Positions 16,436 to 25,150 of a DNA stretch of 64,000 nt are shown here, piece by piece. Below the pieces are notes generated by a model. The model ran no database searches. It worked only from the letters and a program-made list of their open reading frames with translations, and was not told the origin of the DNA. The position numbers and the translations under genes were made by a program. Each line of letters begins with the position of its first letter. Position 1 is the first letter of the stretch. The DNA is taken from NCBI RefSeq assembly GCF_033659955.1, contig NZ_JARUJP010000013.1, positions 47,326 to 111,325 of the forward strand, in the 5' to 3' direction. The DNA comes from Clostridium_AM tanneri (GTDB lineage Bacteria; Bacillota; Clostridia; Clostridiales; Clostridiaceae).

Positions 16436-17449
16436 TTAGACCTCTATTAATTTTTTTCTATCTATTGCATTAGGGACTTCTTCCAACCATTCATTATCAA
16501 TCATTATATCAATACCATCCTTTGCGTACTTAGCAATTTCCGCTGCCAACCGAGTAAATGTGGCAGAAACATCAGCCCTCATAGACTTAGATAAGGCATT
16601 TCCATAACTTGCCACACCAAAGGCAGTTAATCCGATAAAATGAAACATCACTAGTTTGTCAGAAAATATAGGATCAGTTGCTTTTGTAATTTCTGCATCA
16701 AAGGTCATAGGAGAAGGTAAATCAGACTCTTTCAATAAATCTGAAAACACATCAATGTGTTTTTCAGCAATTTCCTTTCCTCTTATTATATAATCTTTGA
16801 TTTTTCTATCTTTAATTGTTTGGCTCAAGCCCATAGCAAATGCTTTTCCCAATATATTGGTTTGCATATTAATAAATACTTGAGTAATTTCTAGTGAATT
16901 TAACGGCCTTTTATCACCAAACAAGTCTTGAATATAACTTTTCTTACTAACAAAGCTTACCTCTTCAGGTACATTAAGATAAGGTGATCTTATATATAAA
17001 CCTTTAGATAATAAAACATCATCATTTTTATTAGAAAGTTCCACTGCAGACTGAATAGAATCTGTAAAAAATTTACGAACATCTTCTCTTGAAGAGACAG
17101 TTAGTGCCTCTGAATAATTATAAAGGCTAAATCTAGATAAATATTTTATATACTGAAGCATAAACGAATCAGAAAATAATTTTTCTCCATTTATGTTAAA
17201 ATCCTTTTCGTTAAACCCCTGAGGAATTGGATGATTGACAGTTTTAAATATATCTTCAATAACTTTAAGATGTGTTTCTGATAAATCTAAAGAAAATTCT
17301 ACAAGTTCACTTATATTAGGATCTTTAACTTTATTAATAAAATATGATAACAAACATTTTGATGCACTATTATTCATATATGTACTCCAAAGTTCACCTA
17401 TTTCAGCAGCTGTTAACCTAATGTTTTCTATATCATGTGATGTATTCAT
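16436..17449 (-). CDS. DUF3231 family protein, tandem ferritin-like helical repeats
   Basis: A 337-residue soluble, largely helical protein made of two related halves (about 10-165 and 175-335). Each half starts with a segment like LTAAEIGELWSTYMNNSASK or LNSLEITQVFINMQTNILGK and contains a HLKVIEDIF or KHIDVFSDLL element. The family is found in Bacillus and Clostridium spore formers and resembles spore coat protein CotF/YraD-type ferritin-like folds. GGAGGTG precedes the ATG. It is transcribed alone. A spore or stress role is inferred from family distribution, not shown here. Confidence 0.85.
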   Translation of the reverse strand: MNTSHDIENIRLTAAEIGELWSTYMNNSASKCLLSYFINKVKDPNISELVEFSLDLSETHLKVIEDIFKTVNHPIPQGFNEKDFNINGEKLFSDSFMLQYIKYLSRFSLYNYSEALTVSSREDVRKFFTDSIQSAVELSNKNDDVLLSKGLYIRSPYLNVPEEVSFVSKKSYIQDLFGDKRPLNSLEITQVFINMQTNILGKAFAMGLSQTIKDRKIKDYIIRGKEIAEKHIDVFSDLLKESDLPSPMTFDAEITKATDPIFSDKLVMFHFIGLTAFGVASYGNALSKSMRADVSATFTRLAAEIAKYAKDGIDIMIDNEWLEEVPNAIDRKKLIEV

Positions 17450-17579
17450 ATGTGCACCTCCCTTTTAATTCTTTATTATAATTCCACATTGCTTAACTAA
17501 GTATTCCATTGAAATTTTCAGTATTTTTTCAAATATATGGTATGATTTAGCTAGTATACTTTTACAGGGGGATGAAAAC

Positions 17580-18668
17580 ATGGAAACAAATGTATATAAA
17601 GATTTATTAGAAAAAATTAATTCCAGGAAGAGGGCAGTTATGGTTACAATTCTAGATAGCAATAATTATAATGTAGGCTCTTCCCAAAACAAAATGCTTT
17701 TTACACAGGAAAGCTTACTTGAATATAAAAAAGCATATAATTTTGATGAAACTATTTATGAAAAAGCCAACTACGCCCTAGAAACTGGCACCCTCCAATT
17801 AGAAACTTGTGAAGAAAAAACATATTTAATTGAACCTTATTTTCCTGAACCTAATTTAATAGTTTTAGGTGGTGGGCATATCGCTAAACCTTTAGCTGAA
17901 TTTGGTGCTAGAGCAGGATTTTCAGTTACAGTTATTGATGACAGACCATCCTTTGCTAACAAACACAGATTCCCTGATGCTGAAAAGGTAATCTGTGAAA
18001 GCTTTGAAAAGTGCTTCGACTTAATTAATTTAAATGAATCTTCCTTTGCGGTTATTGTAACTAGAGGTCATAGGCACGACATGGATTGTCTTAGACAAGT
18101 ACTAAAATACGATACTTCTTATGTAGGAATGATTGGTTCAAAGCGTCGTGTTAAAGGTGTTATGGAGCAATTGCAAAGTAAAGATTACTCTAAGGAAAAA
18201 TTAAGTAAAGTTAATGCCCCTATAGGTCTTGAAATAGGTGCAGTTACTCCTGAAGAAATAGCCTTTTCCATCATATCCCAAGTTATTCAATACAGAAGGC
18301 TTGTTGACAGACGTACAGGTGTTATGAAAAGTTCAAAAACCAATTGGCCTGAGTTTGACAGAGATGTGCTAACAAGACTTAGCAAAGAAGAAAATGCACC
18401 AAAGGCAGTAATTACAATTGTTTCTGCTAAGGGCTCTGTACCAAGGAAAGAAGGCGCAAAAATGCTTATAACCTCTCAAGGGGAAATTTTAGGAAGCATT
18501 GGCGGTGGCTGCAGTGAAGGGTCAGTAATAAATACTGCTCGTTATATGCTAAGAGATACCATATCCTATCAAACTGAAGAAATAGATATGACAGGCTATA
18601 TTGCAGAAGAAGAAGGTATGGTATGCGGTGGAATTATGAATGTAATTATAGAACGTTTTGATTTTTAA
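17580..18668 (+). CDS. XdhC/CoxI-family molybdenum hydroxylase accessory protein
   Basis: A 362-residue protein of the XdhC family, which binds molybdenum cofactor, promotes its sulfuration and inserts it into xanthine-dehydrogenase-type enzymes. Domain order: a short N-terminal CoxI-like part (1-90), a Rossmann domain (VLGGGHIAKPLAEFGARAG, then VIDDRPSFANKHRFPDAE, IGSKRR and APIGLEIGAVTPEEIA), and a C-terminal CoxI domain with VPRKEGAKMLI and the conserved Cys in SIGGGCSEGSVI. AGGGGGATG precedes the ATG. No molybdenum hydroxylase or cofactor gene lies nearby, so its client enzyme is encoded elsewhere. Confidence 0.88.
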   Translation: METNVYKDLLEKINSRKRAVMVTILDSNNYNVGSSQNKMLFTQESLLEYKKAYNFDETIYEKANYALETGTLQLETCEEKTYLIEPYFPEPNLIVLGGGHIAKPLAEFGARAGFSVTVIDDRPSFANKHRFPDAEKVICESFEKCFDLINLNESSFAVIVTRGHRHDMDCLRQVLKYDTSYVGMIGSKRRVKGVMEQLQSKDYSKEKLSKVNAPIGLEIGAVTPEEIAFSIISQVIQYRRLVDRRTGVMKSSKTNWPEFDRDVLTRLSKEENAPKAVITIVSAKGSVPRKEGAKMLITSQGEILGSIGGGCSEGSVINTARYMLRDTISYQTEEIDMTGYIAEEEGMVCGGIMNVIIERFDF

Positions 18669-18695
18669 AGTAGTGCGTTGACTTCTTTATTAAAA

Positions 18696-18732
18696 AAACG
18701 GTTGAGGACAAACCTACCTCAACCTATATGTT
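18696..18732 (-). terminator. Strong intrinsic terminator after cysN (also usable from the plus strand)
   Basis: GGTTGAGG and CCTCAACC pair with a nine-base loop; the reverse strand continues CGTTTTTTTAA. It closes the sulfate operon and faces the end of the xdhC-like gene, for which it may also serve. Confidence 0.85.
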
Positions 18733-18793
18733 TATACTTTATTCTTTTTTATCTATTCCTTCAAACAGATACCTTATGCCACCTACTAATAAA

Positions 18794-20497
18794 CTATATT
18801 GCCCAGAAATTGCTGTGAAATATTACTCTTCTATAAGTCTCTAGGCTAACCCATTTATTTAAGAATTTTATTTCATCTTCTTCGTTCATTTCCTTATACT
18901 CATTTAAAAATTTCAAAACTTCCTCATTTGAATTTACCTTAACATCAAAGCCTCTACCATTAACAATAGTTACTCCTGTATACTGATATTCGTCAATTGA
19001 TTGAATATCAACAATCTTCTTGTCTCGAACCTTAATCGCCACCCAGTCACGAAGAACTAAGATATCAATAGTATCTGGATAATGATAACTTTCACCTTTA
19101 ACTGGAATATTATCTCCAACTGTATAGGTATGCTCTATTGGTTTGTATTTTGATAAGGATAAACTTTCTGTATTATAGTAAAACTCTTCAAAAACATCTC
19201 CTCTTGCCTTTAAGCCATTATATTGGAATGCAACATTATCACTGTTATTGTTATTCTGATTTAGAATACTTTCTACAACGCCACAGGCCGATGTCATATT
19301 AGTAATACGATCAATTAATATAAGTTCTCCTAGTGTTTTATGTACATTGAACTTGTCTACTACAATCTTCTCAGAAAGTGAAATATTACATACTGCTATT
19401 TCGTTTTTCTTTAAAAATCCCGCTGTCAAATGTTCTCCTGTATTCACATCGATCTTATATTTTACTTCTGTAACAACAGCTGGCAGCATCTTCGTTCCTA
19501 GTTTTACAAAATAATCCTTACCAGCTATTAATTCAGAATCATCCATCCAAAGAATAGTTGCGGTAAACAAATTGCTTGTTGAAAGCTCTGCATCCTTTGT
19601 AAGTACACAGCCTCTAGATACATCCACTTCTTTATTAAGCTGTATTGTAACAGGTTGTCCTTTTTCTGCCCTTTCTACCTCTTTATCTGTTATATGAATG
19701 CTTTTCACTAATGCCTTTTCAGTACTAGGAAGTGTTACCACTTCATCTCCTACCGCAATAGTGCCAGCTTCAATTTGCCCCTGAAAACCTCTAAAGGCAT
19801 GATTTGGCCTACATACCCTCTGTACTGGCATATAAAAGCCTTTCTCCTCAGAATCACTTTCCATATTTACGTCTTCAAGGTAAGGTAAGATAGCTTTTCC
19901 TGTGTACCACTGCATATTTCCTGATTTCTTGGTAACATTATCACCTTCTGTAGCTGATATTGGAATGATTTGAACATTTTCCAAAGAAAGCTCCTTCTCC
20001 AATGTTCTGATTTCTTCTTCAATTTCTAAAAATCTTTCATGGTTATATCCTACCAAATCCATTTTATTTACAGCAAATACAAAATGTTTAATTCCCATTA
20101 AGGAACAAATTCTTGCGTGCCTTCTTGTTTGAACAAGTACCCCTTGTTTTGCATCTACAAGTATAATGGCAAGATCTGCAAAGGATGCGCCAACTGCCAT
20201 GTTTCTTGTGTACTCTTCGTGACCTGGTGTGTCAGCTACAATAAAACCTCTATTATCTGTTGTAAAGTAACGATAGGCAACATCAATTGTAATCCCCTGT
20301 TCACGTTCTGCCATAAGACCATCTAATAATAAAGAATAATCAATTGCCCCTTCACGGCTGCCAACCTTACTATCTAATTCTAAGGCTTTTTCCTGATCTG
20401 CATATAAAAGCTTTGCATCATATAAAATATGTCCAATAAGAGTTGATTTTCCATCATCCACACTACCGCAGGTTATAAATTTCAATAAGCTTTTCAT
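18794..20497 (-). CDS. cysN: Sulfate adenylyltransferase subunit 1, GTPase CysN
   Basis: Regulatory GTPase of the heterodimeric ATP sulfurylase: GTP hydrolysis drives formation of adenylyl sulfate (APS) from sulfate and ATP by CysD. The elongation-factor-like GTPase domain (1-220) shows GSVDDGKSTLIGHIL, DTPGHEEYTRNM and NKMDLVGYN; two beta-barrel domains follow. It has 567 residues, about 90 more than the E. coli protein. The extra C-terminal part (roughly 450-567) is not an APS kinase, since it has no P-loop. This fits a pathway that reduces APS directly. Its start lies just past the cysD stop, with GAGGGG inside the cysD end, so the two are translationally linked. Confidence 0.94.
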   Translation of the reverse strand: MKSLLKFITCGSVDDGKSTLIGHILYDAKLLYADQEKALELDSKVGSREGAIDYSLLLDGLMAEREQGITIDVAYRYFTTDNRGFIVADTPGHEEYTRNMAVGASFADLAIILVDAKQGVLVQTRRHARICSLMGIKHFVFAVNKMDLVGYNHERFLEIEEEIRTLEKELSLENVQIIPISATEGDNVTKKSGNMQWYTGKAILPYLEDVNMESDSEEKGFYMPVQRVCRPNHAFRGFQGQIEAGTIAVGDEVVTLPSTEKALVKSIHITDKEVERAEKGQPVTIQLNKEVDVSRGCVLTKDAELSTSNLFTATILWMDDSELIAGKDYFVKLGTKMLPAVVTEVKYKIDVNTGEHLTAGFLKKNEIAVCNISLSEKIVVDKFNVHKTLGELILIDRITNMTSACGVVESILNQNNNNSDNVAFQYNGLKARGDVFEEFYYNTESLSLSKYKPIEHTYTVGDNIPVKGESYHYPDTIDILVLRDWVAIKVRDKKIVDIQSIDEYQYTGVTIVNGRGFDVKVNSNEEVLKFLNEYKEMNEEDEIKFLNKWVSLETYRRVIFHSNFWAI

Positions 20498-20498
20498 A

Positions 20499-21398
20499 TT
20501 AGAAATACCCCTCTCTCTTTCTTCTTTCCATACTACCTACTTCTTCAGTATCAATAACACGGGTGGTTCTCTCAGAGGATACCGCACTTAATGTTTCCTC
20601 AATAATTTCATCTAAGGTAGTAGCTTCTGATTCCATTCCTCCTGTAAGGGGATAGCATCCTAAAGTTCTAAAACGAACTCTTTTATGTTCAATTTTTTCT
20701 CCTGGTAACAGCCTCATTCTATCATCATCTACCATGATGATATTCCCATCTCTGTATACCACTGGACGTTCTTTAGCAAAATATAAGGACACTATATCGA
20801 TATTTTCTCTTTTAATATATTGCCAGATATCTCTTTCTGTCCAGTTTGAAATAGGAAAAACTCTTATACTTTCACCTTTATTAATCTTTGTATTATAAAG
20901 TTTCCACATCTCTGGTCTTTGGCTCTTTGGGTCCCAGGCCTGTGCCTCGTTACGGAAGGAAAAAATTCTTTCTTTTGCACGAGACTTTTCTTCATCACGA
21001 CGGCCTCCACCAAAGGCTGCTGTAAAGCCATATTTTTTCAATCCTTGCTTTAAAGCCTGTGTCTTTAAAATATCTGTATAAGCGGAACCATGATCGAAGG
21101 GATTAATTCCTTCCCTTAAAGCCTCTTCATTCCTATGAACAAGCATTTCTATCCCTAATTCCTTTGCTCTTCTATCACGAAACTCCGTCATTTCTTTAAA
21201 CTTCCACGTGGTATCAATGTGTAGAAAAGGAAAAGGTGGTTTCTCAGGGTAAAATGCCTTCATGGCAAGATGTAACATAACAGAACTGTCTTTTCCTATT
21301 GAATATAACATTACTGGTTTTTCACATTCAGCAGCAACTTCACGGATAATATATATCGCTTCTGCTTCTAATTTATCAAGGTGTGATAATTCACTCAT
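20499..21398 (-). CDS. cysD: Sulfate adenylyltransferase subunit 2 CysD
   Basis: Catalytic subunit, 299 residues, of ATP sulfurylase, making APS. It belongs to the PP-loop ATP pyrophosphatase superfamily: the loop is LYSIGKDSSVMLHLAMKAF, with HIDTTWKFKEMTEFRD and FGGGRRDEEKSRAKER downstream and the C-terminal RFRTLGCYPLTGG. AATAGGAGGA precedes the ATG. It is the next-to-last gene of the SAM-riboswitch operon, between aprB and cysN. Confidence 0.96.
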   Translation of the reverse strand: MSELSHLDKLEAEAIYIIREVAAECEKPVMLYSIGKDSSVMLHLAMKAFYPEKPPFPFLHIDTTWKFKEMTEFRDRRAKELGIEMLVHRNEEALREGINPFDHGSAYTDILKTQALKQGLKKYGFTAAFGGGRRDEEKSRAKERIFSFRNEAQAWDPKSQRPEMWKLYNTKINKGESIRVFPISNWTERDIWQYIKRENIDIVSLYFAKERPVVYRDGNIIMVDDDRMRLLPGEKIEHKRVRFRTLGCYPLTGGMESEATTLDEIIEETLSAVSSERTTRVIDTEEVGSMERRKREGYF

Positions 21399-21469
21399 TA
21401 TTAAATCCTCCTATTATTCCTATTTATTTTTCACTGCTATTCTCTGATTTAATATAACTGAGGCCTTTT

Positions 21470-21784
21470 TTAGTATTTATTAGAATCCTTACGGTTTACA
21501 TCAATAGAGTGAAGCTTTCCATCAGTCTTTTCAATATTCCAATGAATAACGTCACCTTCTGACACAGCAGTTAGGCGGCTTCCTCTTCCCCCCATATCTG
21601 CTCCTAGATATAAGTAAATTGCAGATTTGTTACATTCTTTTACACAAGAACAGCATCCCCAACAGTCCTTTGGATATTTTATATAGGTCTTTCCATCGCT
21701 ATCTAGCTTTATAAGACTTCCAGGGCAGACAGATAAACATTTTTTACAGCCTACACATTTTTCTTTATTAATTTTTATGCTCAT
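21470..21784 (-). CDS. aprB: Adenylylsulfate reductase beta-type ferredoxin AprB (short form)
   Basis: A 104-residue protein with two 4Fe-4S clusters, CVGCKKCLSVCPG and CWGCCSCVKECNKSA, the second being the AprB-type spacing, followed by IYLYLGADMGGRG, typical of AprB. It passes electrons to the FAD of AprA. It lacks most of the long C-terminal tail that wraps AprA in dissimilatory sulfate reducers. The frame opens at a GTG inside GAGGTG; the ATG at 21784, six bases after it, is preferred. The start overlaps the end of aprA by 17 bases. Confidence 0.88.
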   Translation of the reverse strand: MSIKINKEKCVGCKKCLSVCPGSLIKLDSDGKTYIKYPKDCWGCCSCVKECNKSAIYLYLGADMGGRGSRLTAVSEGDVIHWNIEKTDGKLHSIDVNRKDSNKY

Positions 21785-23474
21785 ATGTCTCACCTCTTCC
21801 CACTAAATCTCTGCAAAATGTAGTAAGCTTTCCATTTACAAGCCTTGAGTTGACATATTTAAGCCATTCATCACTTTTCTTTGGATAATCAAGATTTTCC
21901 GCAAAACTGTGCCATCTAGTTTCTTTTCTCGCTCTTAAATGGGCAATCACTGATTTGCAAAGAGTTAGTCTTTCTCTTAGCTCATATATAAACATCAACT
22001 GGTGCATATCCTCTGCATGTAGGTTATTGCTTAGTTCAGTAATCTGTTCAATTTTTTCCTCCGCTAGTATAAGCTGTTTTTCATTGAATTGATAACTGCT
22101 GCCAATTCCCCCTGCATAGGCATCCATTACCTTTTGCATAGCCTCCTCTAGTTCTTCCGTAGAGAATATAGGATTCTTAAAATTTAATGTCTTTTCTACT
22201 TCCTCTTTTTTTAACGCTATAAGTAAATCTTCCTCTGCTTTTGATAAATCAACAGTATTAATTTCATTCTTTTCTATTTCCTCTACTGCAGCTTTTGCTG
22301 CAATTTCACCTTCCACCAATGCACCTGTAACATACTTTTGTGGACAGCCACCTGCTACATCACCTGCTGCAAAAAGACCTTTAATTGTGGTTTGTCGTTT
22401 TGTATCAACCCAATAACCGCTTGCAGTGTGACCTCCTACTATATATGGCTCTGTTCCTTCAATTTCCACATTCTGTTCACTTGGATTCTTCCCTGCTTCT
22501 ACCCACTTAAGAGTCTGACTTGGTGCCATATTTAAGTATGCTTTTTTCAATTCTTCGTCCTGAGAAGTACTAATGCCTTCTGTTCCTAAATAGCAAGGTC
22601 CTCTACCCTCCTGGTTTTCCCTTACCGTTCCATATACTCTTTCAGAAGTAGTAAGACCATATTTAGTCTCATAAACCTCTCCTTTTGAGTTAACCTGCTT
22701 AGCTCCTACCCCCTGTGCAATAGTTCCAGTAGGAGCTATAGTATCTTTACACCTTAATGCAATAAATCTCATCTCAAAGGTAGTCATCTCCGCACCAGCA
22801 CGAATTCCCATAGCATAGCCTGCTCCAGTATTGAAAGGCGGATACCACATCTTGTGTCTTGAAAAACCTGGGTTATTAGGCTTATACAATCCTGCTGCAC
22901 CACCAGTAGAACATATTACTTTTTTTGCCCTAATTTCATAAAGAGTCTTCTCTTCCACCCCGACTGCAAAGGCTCCTAGTATCTGATTGTTTTTTACAAT
23001 ATAATCAATGACGTTGACCTGATTCATAACCGTTACATTAGGTAGCTTTTTCACTGCACTTGCTAAAATAGGCTTTATATTCTCTCCATTAATTTTTATG
23101 TTTCGATTTCCTCTGGCTAAGTACTCTCCATTTTCATCTTTTAAAATAACAAGTCCTAAATCCTCAAGTTTTTTAGTCACTCTATTTAAGCCCTGGCACA
23201 TTGTAAGAAGCAGATCTTCTCTTACAATATTATCTGCATCCTTCTTTGCATAATCTACATAGTCTTCCGGTGTTCTACCCTTTACAATATAAGCATTAAT
23301 TGCATTGACTCCAGCTGCTAGACAGCCACTTCTTTTAATATTGGCTTTTTCAAGAATTAGTACTGAAGCATTGGAATGTTCTGCTATAGTCAAGGCAGCG
23401 TAGCAGCCTGCAGTACCTCCACCGATAATTAAAATATCCGTTTGTAGCTGTTTTACTTTTACTTCTTTTTTCAT
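21768..23474 (-). CDS. aprA: Adenylylsulfate reductase alpha subunit AprA (short form)
   Basis: FAD-dependent reductase, 568 residues, that reduces APS to sulfite and AMP. The FAD site is TDILIIGGGTAGCYAALTIA. Family landmarks include KSGCLAAGVNAINAYI-like RSGCLAAGVNAINAYI, GPCYLGTEGISTSQ and the substrate-domain segment YIVGGHTASGYWVD. The C-terminal helical domain contains the ARKETRWHSFAENLDYP segment typical of AprA. It is shorter than the 620-660 residues usual in dissimilatory reducers. In an operon with CysDN and sulfite reductase under a SAM riboswitch its job must be assimilatory. AAAAGGAG precedes the ATG. Confidence 0.9.
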   Translation of the reverse strand: MKKEVKVKQLQTDILIIGGGTAGCYAALTIAEHSNASVLILEKANIKRSGCLAAGVNAINAYIVKGRTPEDYVDYAKKDADNIVREDLLLTMCQGLNRVTKKLEDLGLVILKDENGEYLARGNRNIKINGENIKPILASAVKKLPNVTVMNQVNVIDYIVKNNQILGAFAVGVEEKTLYEIRAKKVICSTGGAAGLYKPNNPGFSRHKMWYPPFNTGAGYAMGIRAGAEMTTFEMRFIALRCKDTIAPTGTIAQGVGAKQVNSKGEVYETKYGLTTSERVYGTVRENQEGRGPCYLGTEGISTSQDEELKKAYLNMAPSQTLKWVEAGKNPSEQNVEIEGTEPYIVGGHTASGYWVDTKRQTTIKGLFAAGDVAGGCPQKYVTGALVEGEIAAKAAVEEIEKNEINTVDLSKAEEDLLIALKKEEVEKTLNFKNPIFSTEELEEAMQKVMDAYAGGIGSSYQFNEKQLILAEEKIEQITELSNNLHAEDMHQLMFIYELRERLTLCKSVIAHLRARKETRWHSFAENLDYPKKSDEWLKYVNSRLVNGKLTTFCRDLVGRGETYEHKN

Positions 23475-23590
23475 AGGCCACTCCTTTTTACATAATCATT
23501 TATAGAACATTTTCATAGATAAACAAACTAAAGTTTCACCTATTCACAATATATCCTGGCAGGTAAGCACAACTTTAAATTTGTTTATGC

Positions 23591-24358
23591 CTAAGCTTTT
23601 CCCAGTCCAAATTTTCGTCTTATAGAGGATTCAATATTTTCAAATACAATTCTATCTATTAAAAGCCCAATTACGATAATTACTACCATAACGGCTACAA
23701 TTTCATTTATATCGTTATATTTCTTTCCATGAGTTAATATCTCTCCTAGTCCGCTCATGGAAGAAGCTATCATTTCTCCAGCAATAAGTCCCCTCCAAGC
23801 AAAAGCCCATCCTTGTTTTATTCCTGATATAATAACCGGAATAGCTGCTGGGAAAATAACTTCCTTATACAAGGTATAGCCTTTAGCTCCCGTCATTTCT
23901 GCTACTCTAATATAATTAGGATTTAAATTTTTAATACCACTTTCTATAGACATAGATACAGCAAAAACTGAACCTATGATTATTACAAAAAGAATTGCTT
24001 TTTCATTTAATCCAAACCATAAAACAGCAAAGGGTACCCAGCATACATTAGGCATAGTCTGAAGAGCCCCTATTAACTTAGCAAAGTTATCTCTTGTAGC
24101 TTTAAGTTTTAACATGAATAACCCTATAAGCAATCCTATAAAAAGAGAAATTATATATCCTGATAAAAGTCTCCTCAAACTTATCATAACTGCTGTGCCT
24201 AAAGTGCCACTTTCTATTAGCTTTGAAATATTTTGAAAAACCTTTAGTGGAGAAGGAAAGTTAATAAACCTATAGGCCAATTCCCACACTACTACTATCA
24301 TCATATAGAATAGAATCTTTTTCCAAATTCCACCCTTCATCATATTCTGATTTTGCAA
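23591..24358 (-). CDS. ABC transporter permease, SsuC/TauC type (predicted sulfate or sulfonate uptake)
   Basis: A 255-residue permease with about six membrane helices and the family coupling loop EMTGAKGYTLYKEVIFPAAI, as in nitrate/sulfonate/taurine transporters (SsuC, TauC, NrtB). The start is TTG at 24358, nine bases after AGGAGG. This places the first 89 bases inside the end of the ATPase gene; the ATG at 24343 would still leave a long overlap. It sits between the ATPase and aprA in the sulfate assimilation operon, which points to a sulfur substrate, probably sulfate or a sulfonate. No binding protein is encoded nearby. Confidence 0.87.
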   Translation of the reverse strand: MQNQNMMKGGIWKKILFYMMIVVVWELAYRFINFPSPLKVFQNISKLIESGTLGTAVMISLRRLLSGYIISLFIGLLIGLFMLKLKATRDNFAKLIGALQTMPNVCWVPFAVLWFGLNEKAILFVIIIGSVFAVSMSIESGIKNLNPNYIRVAEMTGAKGYTLYKEVIFPAAIPVIISGIKQGWAFAWRGLIAGEMIASSMSGLGEILTHGKKYNDINEIVAVMVVIIVIGLLIDRIVFENIESSIRRKFGLGKA

Positions 24359-25109
24359 CCTTCTCCACCTCCTTTTTAAACTCTTTCATGATTTTAGATA
24401 CCATATAAGTTACATCCATATTGGCTATTTGTCGTGGTCTTGACAGTTGTATTCTAAACTCTTTCTTTTCTGAATCGAGGCTTGCTGGCATGAGAATAAT
24501 TCTATCAGCTAAAAGTACAGCTTCCTCAATACTATGAGTTATAAATACCACTGTTTTTTTTGTGTTCCACCAAATTCTTTGAACCTCTAGCTGAAGTAGT
24601 TCCCTAGTTTGACTATCAAGAGATGAAAAAGGTTCATCCATAAGCAGTATATTTGAATCTAAACAAAGTGCTCTAGCAATGGATACTCTTTGCTTCATCC
24701 CTCCAGAAAGTTCATGGACAAAAGAATCTTTAAATTTTGTAAGATGCATCATTTCTAAATACTTTAATGCTCTTTCTCTTCTTTCACTTTTAGGAATTCC
24801 TGCAACCTTCATTCCAAATTCCACGTTATCTATAACCTTTAGCCAAGGAAAAAGTGCATGTTCTTGAAATACAACTGCTCTATCTGGCCCTGGAGAGTTT
24901 ACCTCTTTTCCATCAAGAAGTACTTTTCCTTCTGTAACTTTTTCAAAACCAGCTATTATATTTAGAAGTGTTGACTTTCCACATCCTGATGGTCCTAAAA
25001 TACACACAAATTCTCCATCATTTACAGTTAAATCTATATTTCTTAGTATTTCAAACTCCTTATTAGCTCTTTTATATTTCTTACTTACAGCCTCAATTCT
25101 TAGACTCAA
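24270..25109 (-). CDS. ABC transporter ATP-binding protein, SsuB/TauB type
   Basis: ATPase of the nitrate/sulfonate/taurine class, 279 residues. Walker A GPSGCGKST, Q-loop VVFQEHALFPWLKV, signature LSGGMKQRVSIARAL, Walker B ILLMDEPFSSLD and switch FITHSIEEAV are all intact. The start is TTG behind AGGAGGGGG. The C-terminal 25-30 residues go beyond the usual end of the family and overlap the permease start in another frame. It lies 41 bases after sulfite reductase in the SAM-riboswitch operon. Confidence 0.88.
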   Translation of the reverse strand: MSLRIEAVSKKYKRANKEFEILRNIDLTVNDGEFVCILGPSGCGKSTLLNIIAGFEKVTEGKVLLDGKEVNSPGPDRAVVFQEHALFPWLKVIDNVEFGMKVAGIPKSERRERALKYLEMMHLTKFKDSFVHELSGGMKQRVSIARALCLDSNILLMDEPFSSLDSQTRELLQLEVQRIWWNTKKTVVFITHSIEEAVLLADRIILMPASLDSEKKEFRIQLSRPRQIANMDVTYMVSKIMKEFKKEVEKVAKSEYDEGWNLEKDSILYDDSSSVGIGL

Positions 25110-25150
25110 ACTTTCCCCCTCCTAAACATTTATACAACTATTTGCAACAC

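Noticed and set aside
17465..17662. 65-codon minus-strand frame overlapping the XdhC start
   Set aside because: It is antisense to the beginning of a clear XdhC gene, has no ribosome site, and reads like a shadow frame.
24356..24358. Treating the ATPase/permease overlap as a sequencing frameshift
   Set aside because: Both frames remain family-like up to the overlap and the permease has a good ribosome site for its TTG, so an error is not needed, though not excluded.
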